A program made the translations under genes and the position numbers. Shown here piece after piece: positions 57,072-64,000 of a stretch of 64,000 bases of DNA (position 1 is its first letter; each line of letters opens with the position of its first letter). The notes beneath the pieces were generated by a model. That model saw only the letters and a program-made list of their open reading frames with translations, was not told the origin of the DNA and ran no database searches. This DNA comes from Arion vulgaris (Eukaryota; Mollusca; Gastropoda; Stylommatophora; Arionidae), in assembly GCA_020796225.1 (NCBI GenBank), contig CM036756.1, positions 59,488,616 through 59,552,615 on the forward strand. Direction: 5' to 3'.

Positions 57072-57560
57072 CTATTATTGATGCATGAAAGTGTACACAA
57101 CTTGGTCCTTAGCAGCGGTGCATAAGATTGTGAATCTGGATGAAATATGTTTGTTTCCTGGTGCTATTTTATTATTTTGTCAGTGTTTGTTTTGTTAGAA
57201 ATAGAAAGCGTTTTCAATAACAAGTACTGTAAACAGTTTAGTGACAAATAAATCATATGTAAAGTTTACTACGATGATGGATAAATTATATGTAAAGTTT
57301 ACTAGATGATGGATAAATTATATGTAAAGTTTACTAAATGATGAATAAATCATATGTAAAGTTTACTGATGATGGATAAACATATGTAAGTTTACTAGAT
57401 GATGGATAAATCATATGTAAAGTTTACTAGATGATTGATAAGACATATGTAAAGTTTACTAGATGATGAATAAATCATATGTAAAGTTTACTAAATGATG
57501 GATAAATTATATGTAAAGTTTACTAGATGATGGATAAATTATGCAGTAAGGTTTGAAGTT
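57072..57560 (+). promoter_or_regulatory. Putative 3' UTR with three AATAAA signals
   Basis: The sequence after the stop has an AATAAA at 57247-57252 and two more at 57344-57349 and 57469-57474. The later two lie inside a roughly 29-bp tandem repeat (about 57250-57545, unit containing ATATGTAAAGTTTACTA). Any could serve as a polyadenylation signal; the transcript end cannot be fixed without RNA data. Confidence 0.5.
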
Positions 57561-58089
57561 TGTACATGGTACAGATAAGTTATATCTTGTTCTTGTTTGT
57601 TTGTTGTGTAGGGTATTAACGCCTCTTTAATCTGAGGCACAGCTCTTTCAAGAAGTAATCGTGATTTTTTAATAACCAAATGTGACATTTTCAATCTTAA
57701 TAATAATAATTTTGTTCGTTATTTCAAAGTGTGTATGTTAACTTGTTCCCTGTGGAGTTTTCTTGGTCTCTGAGCAGAATTATTTTTAGTTCAAAAAGTT
57801 GCACTTGTAGTTTAGCAAAAACTGAAATGTTGTTTCTAAATATGATTTACAATGTGACTTATTATATTTCAAATTGAAAACTAGTGGATGTAGTTTCACA
57901 AAATATTTACTATATTAGCAAATTCAATGCAGAGTGATCAATGCAGGAAACATATTAGTATTCATTAAAAATAAATATTGAAGTTGAGAGAACACAAATT
58001 CAACTTACCAAGGGTCTTGATGAACAATATGTTGAATAAACAAGTCCGGCTGGTCTAATCATATTGGTTATCCAGTTATAAATACTACT
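57561..58089. other. 3' flank, AT-rich
   Basis: No recognised feature; could be extended 3' UTR of the cyclase. Confidence 0.4.
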
Positions 58090-58340
58090 ACTACTTGAAC
58101 GCTCCATATCGACCACTTGTTAACCACTCTGTGTGATTTGTATGTGATCTGAGCCTAAGAGTGATTATATGTTGTGCCAGTTATGCGCCTACAAGAAGGC
58201 CAGCACATCCGAATTCTGCGATGCTTTTTATTTACTAGGTAGCTTCCTGTCCTACATCAGTCGCTTCTTACGACATACCTTGTAGGTCGCAGTGGTACTA
58301 TTCTTTGCTTCCCTTGCTGGCCCCAGCACCATTCGGGCAA
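58090..58340 (-). mobile_element. Repeat family D
   Basis: GAACGCTCCATATCGACCAC, GTGATCTGAGCCTAAGAGTG, TCGCTTCTTACGACATACCT and TTCTTTGCTTCCCTTG; minus-strand copy. Confidence 0.82.
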
Positions 58341-58671
58341 GTTATAAATACATAAACATTTAAAAAATTATGAATGGATGCATTATTTATTAACTGTTTA
58401 CAAACTATCATCTTGAACATTCATTAAAAAATCTCTATTTTATTTGGTCACAGGGTATCCTAGAATGAATGTTAAAACTTCTTTTCACTTCTATTTCTAG
58501 CATAAACTACGATGATATGTATTCGTTATCTTTTACACTTCACTTTTAAGTAGTTTTTAGTTAATATAAATCTTGAATAGGAGTGGGATGTAATGAAAAA
58601 GCAACGTAAAATGTCAAATCTTTAAAGTGATGAAACGTCCATGTGATAAACCTTGTGGATCTTTTTTTTTT

Positions 58672-58870
58672 TTTCTGATCCAGAAGCACTTGAGCTTTAC
58701 AGCTCTTCAGCTCGGTATCATGGACATCGTAACCCTTTGGTTCGGTGCCACGAACACCGTAAATCTGGGGAATCTGTGGCTTTTCTGCCATCCCACGGAA
58801 TTGAACCCGCACGCACAGAGGGATAGTCACCCGTAGTCCAACGCGCTATGAACACGCTGGGCAGATGGGC
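58672..58870 (-). mobile_element. tRNA-derived SINE, family G
   Basis: The minus strand has CATAGCGCGTTGGACTACGG (A box), GCGTGCGGGTTCAATTCCG (B box), AGCCACAGATTCCCCAGATT and an end in TTGAGCTGAAGAGC. Confidence 0.82.
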
Positions 58871-59212
58871 TTGTGGATCTTTAAAGCAATGGCTTGTGCA
58901 CAATCAGTTAATACACATAAAAAGTTAGAATTGACTCCTTGCAGAGAATCCAAGTCCTTATTTCTTGTAAAAATTCTTCTTGAGATAAGTACAACATCTT
59001 GTTATTTTTTTAACCCATTGTCATATATATTGAAATTGCTGCAAAGAAATATCTTATAAACATATACTGATACAATCACATTGCACTAGATTGCAGGTCA
59101 GAAGCTCAAGTGTTGTTAATCACTGAAGAAAGTGAAGATTTATGTCACCATATTTTTTTATTTTTAATAATCATTTTTGTATTTTAATATTTAAATGGTA
59201 TGTGAGTCAGTG

Positions 59213-59356
59213 TGAACTCCATGTGGACTAAATGCTATACTATGTGGATTTGGGTTGAACACCTTTTTACCAGGAGCCACACTATAATGCATTTTTTTAA
59301 ATAAAAACAAATGGCTTGTAAAAACATGGCTTTTGCTCTGGTCCACTAAGAGTTAA
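59213..59356. mobile_element. TTAA-type MITE (copy 4)
   Basis: Begins TGAACTCCATGTGGACTAAA and ends CTGGTCCACTAAGAGTTAA; the left TTAA has decayed to TGAA. Confidence 0.82.
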
Positions 59357-59894
59357 TGCTGTGTTTGTTTTATCACCACACTTTGTTCATGGTATTCTTT
59401 TCCAAAATGTGTCTATTCTTACTCATTTAATTTTATGATTGGCGTAGCACATTGGCAGTAAGTTGAATGTATTCATCCATCTACAGTTTTCATTTCCGAT
59501 ACTGTCAAATCTGTAGTCTACCCAGCTTGTAATGACTGTCTGAGTTGTGGAACAATTGTCAATCATCACCATAGTTATGGAAAAATTGTCAATCATTACC
59601 ATAGTTAATGTAAATGTTGCATTGCTGATATTTTCAGCTACCGTTAAGTCTGCTGTACTAGATTGAGCACCAATGTGAACACCTTAAATGCTGTGATATT
59701 CATTTTAACCAGTTTTTTCTTTTTTAATAGTTTTATGTGGTTTAGAGGCTTGAATACGGGTGTGTACTTGTAATTTCTTTCTCAGAACATAAAAAATTGA
59801 TTTGTCGAAGTTAAAATAAATTTGCAGACCAACAGTAACCACTTTTGGCAGTGGTGAAATGACACAAGTTTGCCCAATTTGGAAATGTAGTAAG

Positions 59895-60035
59895 GCTTGA
59901 TACACTTTCAAAGATTATCTTGCAGGGAACAGTTGAGGGTGCTAGGAGAAGAAAGAACAGAGGAAGTCATAGATTTACAACATTAAGAGCTGGTCAGGAC
60001 AAGATTTCCCCACATGCTCTTGAATAGTTGAGGAC
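59895..60035 (+). mobile_element. LINE terminal tail fragment
   Basis: Frame reads 'IILQGTVEGARRRKNRGSHR', a variant of the I-x-x-G-x-x-x-G-x-R-x-x-G-R-P-R motif before the end of RTE-like ORF2. Confidence 0.55.
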
Positions 60036-60082
60036 AGAAAAACATGTTGAGTTTTGTGTGTTGACGTTTCCACCATGACACA

Positions 60083-60122
60083 CATATATATATATAGATA
60101 GATAGATAGATAGATAGAAATA
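60083..60122. repeat. (TA)n(GATA)n microsatellite
   Basis: TATATATATA followed by GATAGATAGATAGATAGATA. Confidence 0.95.
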
Positions 60123-60730
60123 GATATACAATACTAGCGAATTTTACGTTATGATATTATATTATGTTTAAAGTTTATTTTACAGGTAATTTATTTTGTA
60201 TGTTGCACTTCATCTCACTGTTTTCATTTTTCTGGATCCGTTTGGCTTTTGTAGTACAAATTTAATTGTATCTGCATACAATTAACGATTTCTTGCATCT
60301 TTTTTTTACTGGCAGTGTTACATAATCTGTCAGTGTTTATGTCATTCTGTAACTTGTGTTAACTTTTTGTGCTTGAATTTATAGTTCTTTGTCATGTCTT
60401 CCATTCGTTGTAAAATGTTACCGTAACACTGAATTCTTTTATTTATTTCATTCTTGTTTTTTATTTTGGTGAACCTTGTTTCCGCTGATATTTATGGTCT
60501 CTGAATTCATGTTGTTTTACCTTTGTTTTTACAGCATTTAATGTTCTGAGCTTATGTGTGTTCATTTAGTGAGAGAAAATATTTGAGTTTTCTCAAATAT
60601 ACAGATTTGATGACTCTACAACAATTTTCTTTTTTCAGTACGAGACATAAAACTGCACAAATAAAATAATTAAATTTGATGAATCTTATAAGAACAATAT
60701 GACACAAGGAAATATTTTGCAGTTAGTAAA
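60123..60730. other. AT-rich spacer
   Basis: T-rich sequence with no recognised coding or repeat signature. Confidence 0.4.
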
Positions 60731-60962
60731 TGAAGATATTCTTCTTCAAATGCTCCATATTTGTTTCTATGTAATCTAAGCCTAAGTTTGATTTACGTTG
60801 TCCCAGGTATGCGCCTGCTAGTAGATCAGCACATCCGATTTCTGCGATGCTCTTTACTTACTAGGGTATCTTCCCTGGGCCCCTACCTCAATTGCCTCTT
60901 ATGACATGCCTTGTAGGTTATTGATATTCGTTATTGATATTCAGGCTGCAGCAACACACAGG
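60731..60962 (-). mobile_element. Repeat family D
   Basis: CTTCAAATGCTCCATATTTG, GGTATGCGCCTGCTAGTAGA, ATTGCCTCTTATGACATGCC; truncated near the 5' end. Confidence 0.75.
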
Positions 60963-61087
60963 CAAAAATTAAGATATAAAAGCGGAACTTTAAAACAAGA
61001 TAAAAATATGAGATGGAAGAGTAAAAATATGAAGATGAAGTAATCTATATCAGGCAACGGTATGTAAGGTGTTCATATCCTGATCAT

Positions 61088-61255
61088 ATTTCTTCTTCAA
61101 TTCTATAGGAACCACTTGTTAAACAAACCTTTGTGGTATGTGTGTGACTTTGCACCTTAGAACATAAGTGTGTTTGTCAGTTTGGTTCCTACAGACCTGT
61201 AGACCAGCACATCCATTTGCTGTATGCTTTTTTATATCCAGGTTTGCCTCATAGT
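61088..61255 (-). mobile_element. Repeat family D, degenerate
   Basis: GGAACCACTTGTTAAACAAA, GACCTGTAGACCAGCACATC and GTATGCTTTTTTATATCC mark a highly diverged minus-strand copy. Confidence 0.55.
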
Positions 61256-62590
61256 ATAAGACACACAAAAATCCTGACCTAGCGGAGCCCATACTTCTAT
61301 GTGGACTAGAACCCTATTAGCCTTTAACCTCACAGTCTGTTGTTTTCAATGGGAGATAAACTCCTATTGTTAGAATAAGGTTAGAATGTTATTATCAGGA
61401 TTTATGTGCCCATTGCTGTTAAAATGATGTGCTTAACTCTACAAAGGTTACATTCCTCTGAGAGATATCATACAGATTTTGACAGAAGCTGTCACTAAAC
61501 AACTTTCAGCCAGTATCATTTGTTTCATTTGGTGATGGTTTATGTTCCCACAATCCAGAGACAATCTGTTTATTTTATAAATCTTATAATGAGAAAGGCT
61601 GCAGTACAACTATACACCAAATATGAATGTGATATAGGCCAAAAAACACACAAAAACTGATATGGGCGAGTTTCAGACACAAGAATAAGTGTGAGAACTA
61701 GCAGTCAAGTCTAGACTCAGACAGTGTCACCTTGGTGGTAGAGAGAGAACGTGTACTAATAAATTTCTCATTTAGTACGGTGAGCCAGCTGATCCTGGAG
61801 TCTGTCATTTCCTTTACTCTATCAAATATCCAATACTCCAAGTACAAACTGCAAAAGAGGTACACTTTTTTTCAATACCACTGTTAAGGATTTCATTGTC
61901 CTCCTTACATGACAATGTCCATTTATCAGATATTTATTATCATGTATCATTCATTTGTCAACTGATTCTAACATTTTCTTGATATTATCTGGGTATTTTT
62001 CTTTGTCATGTGTTCATGTATATGTTAAATCAACTACTGTGATTTCATTAACCTCTTCAACCTTCTGAGCGGATATACCGGCTTGTGGTATTTTATAAAA
62101 GACTCAAAGCCAGTATACTGACTATAGTCTATCCATTAATTGTGACACGTTTGAAATTGATTTTCTCGAAAACTACCTGTTGGATCTCAGTGATTTTTGC
62201 ATGCAGCCTTAGAATATCCATGACGCTAAAATAAAGCTAACCTTTAGCCCATAGATGCTACGGATTTTGCACATCAGCGAATTCCTTTGATCTTTTATGA
62301 CAATTGCAAATATGGGGGCTCAAATTTTAGATTTTACAGTAATCCCTAGAATTTGTCCATGTCAATTCTATTCATAGGTGTATCTCCATATTAACTTGAT
62401 AGGTCAAGTAATTAATTGTGTTGTCCTTTATGTGCAATCGTGAACTTGGATACAATATGCAACAGTTAGTCCTCCCTTCGGTCACCATTAGACCCCAGGG
62501 TGTCTTAACTTCACCACAAATTGTATGATGGTAGACGCATTTGGATATGGAAATGTATCGTTGCTATTTCTCAGTCTGTAATCAAAATAT
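61256..62590. other. Spacer, with LINE RNase H tail at 61640-61800
   Basis: The segment at 61640-61800 shares CGAGTTTCAGACAC and GGTAGAGAGAGAACG with 46900-47015. 62060-62590 may be the 3' non-coding part of the DDE element next to it, but no terminal repeat was identified. Confidence 0.4.
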
Positions 62591-62598
62591 GATTTGTA

Positions 62599-63800
62599 TC
62601 ATCCCGAATCTGACGATTCCATGAGGTTGATAATTGTTACTGGCTGGACAAATTGTAATCCATCTCGGTGCCAGTACTCGTCTTCCTCTCGGAGCACATG
62701 TTCAACACACTTCTTCCAGAACTGCATGTCTATCATTGAGAGGGACTCACGTGTCAGAACTTCAACATCACACATTTTAAACGTCCTGTTCTGTTCGGCA
62801 ACTTGCTCTTTTACTTTAGCCCAGACAAGCTCTATCGGATTGAGGTGAGCATGATATGGAGGTAGTCGCAAAGACGTGTGGCCGTATTCCGCAATGATTT
62901 TGTCAATATGAAACACCTTTGTCTTATTTGTCATCCTCACCAGGTGGAACAACTCGGGTTTCAAATATGTATCATCGAAGCTGACATTTTCCTTAGCAAG
63001 CCAAGTCCTAATTTGATCTTTTGTATTTGATGCAGTTGGTACTTTGTCTCCCGCTGATACTGCGTTGTGATAGGATGCATTATCCATTACCAAGCATGAT
63101 GGTCTGTTTAGAATTGGAAGTAGATCTTTCTCCATCCAGTGCCTGAAAATATGTCCATTCATTTCTGTGTGGAAGTCCCTACCGTGGTACTTTTTGATTG
63201 GAAAATAAGTCCAGCGTCATGGACAAGACCTTCTTCACTGCTTCCTGCATGTGTTAGTATAATATGTTGGCCTTTGCTGCTTGGTATTTTCTTTTCTGTT
63301 CACCGTCTACTGATTGCCATTCTTTAGCATTGGTGTGGTGATCATTGACCCAGGATTCGTCCAAATATACAATATCATAGCCTTTCCTCCGCCGCTCATG
63401 GATCTGCCTCAGGTATTTACTTCGGGCAGCAATTAAATGTGGCTTTTCACAAATAATATTCCTGCCGCCTATAGTTTTCTGAAGGTGAAGCCGGCGCTCT
63501 TACAATTTTCCATAGAGTACTTTTAGAAATGTCTATGCTGCAATCTGATTGCAGTTTTAATTTCAGTTTCCTGAGAGTAACAAGTTGATTTGTTGCAAAC
63601 ATTTTCAAGAGCTCCGTCTTATGACATCTATGTCAAAGTCGTCAATTGTTCTTTTCCTTCCTTGCTTGACATTAGTGCACTTTGTGTCCTGTTTAATCCA
63701 TCGGAAAAGGATTCTCTATTCAGACCAAGCGCCAGTTGCGTTCGTTTCTCAGGGTTATGAATATCGCAATATAGATGACCTCTCTTAGATTCCCTACGGA
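62599..63800 (-). pseudogene. IS630/Tc1-superfamily DDE transposase, broken
   Basis: The minus strand shows, in order, a helix-turn-helix-like 'KRTQLALGLNRESFSD' (about 63760), a 'DDFDIDVIRR'-like linker, 'GYDIVYLDESWVNDHHTNA' with the first catalytic Asp (about 63345-63385), then the open frame of 187 codons with 'ILNRPSCLVMDNASYHNAVS' (second Asp) and 'LPPYHAHLNPIELVWAKVKE' (Glu, giving DDE). At least three frameshifts separate these blocks. No flanking terminal repeat is identified within the window. Confidence 0.82.
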
Positions 63801-64000
63801 AGTGTTGGTATAGTAAAACTGTAACCTTCTGCATTGTTATAAATGTGCACTTCAGACTCATTATGAATGTGATATCAATGTCAGTTTTGATAAGCCAACA
63901 AATATGATACAATAGCTTCATACAAATAGCGAGATACACCTATAACTATACAACGGTATCCCAATTATAACGTCATATGCTTTCCGCTTTCAAAGTCGAC

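Overview
This window is intron-rich, AT-rich animal DNA, not bacterial DNA. It carries the 3' two thirds of one recognisable host gene, a plus-strand membrane adenylyl cyclase of the vertebrate type 5/6 class. The gene is split into at least 14 coding exons between 5706 and 57071, with canonical AG acceptors and GT donors. Everything else I can identify is repetitive: minisatellites, tRNA-derived SINE families, many 5'-truncated non-LTR retrotransposon (LINE) fragments, two mariner elements, an IS630/Tc1-superfamily transposase and several MITEs. Large introns crowded with SINEs and LINE tails suggest an invertebrate, possibly a lophotrochozoan. I cannot name the species from sequence alone.

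Layout. 1-3390 is a 27-bp minisatellite that runs into a LINE 3' end. 3.6-5.64 kb holds 52-bp and about 14-bp arrays. 5.7-12.1 kb has the first three cyclase exons (end of C1a, then C1b), with a 37-bp minisatellite starting at a splice donor. 13.2-15.4 kb is a minus-strand LINE reverse transcriptase just upstream of exon 4. 15.5-20.7 kb is SINEs, a 55-bp array and a fold-back mariner inserted in a 107-bp tandem repeat. Exon 5 is at 20.8 kb. 22.3-26.97 kb is a 4.65-kb array of a 30-bp unit inside an intron. Exons 6-9 (second membrane bundle) lie at 27.1-32.1 kb. A 14-kb intron (32.1-46.1 kb) holds a LINE with an inverted 5' half, a SINE inserted in a minisatellite, an inverted SINE pair and further LINE fragments. 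Exons 10-14 (C2 catalytic domain and stop codon) lie at 46.1-57.1 kb, separated by a SINE-headed satellite, RNase H-type LINE fragments and a second fold-back mariner. 57.1-64 kb is 3' flank with more SINEs and a decayed DDE transposase.

The cyclase exons join into about 610 codons. The C2 residues known to contact ATP are all present. The reading frame breaks inside exon 4, at the exon 4-5 junction and at the exon 10-11 junction, and parts of C1b, TM8 and the TM10-TM12 region were not found. This could be assembly indels, unrecognised small exons or decay. The conserved catalytic exons favour a functional gene in an imperfect assembly.

I found no new multi-gene system. The most noteworthy signals are structural: two independent mariners with inverted internal duplications, a twin-primed LINE whose halves share 14 bp, a minisatellite that appears to derive from a LINE ORF, and a satellite whose monomer includes the head of a SINE.
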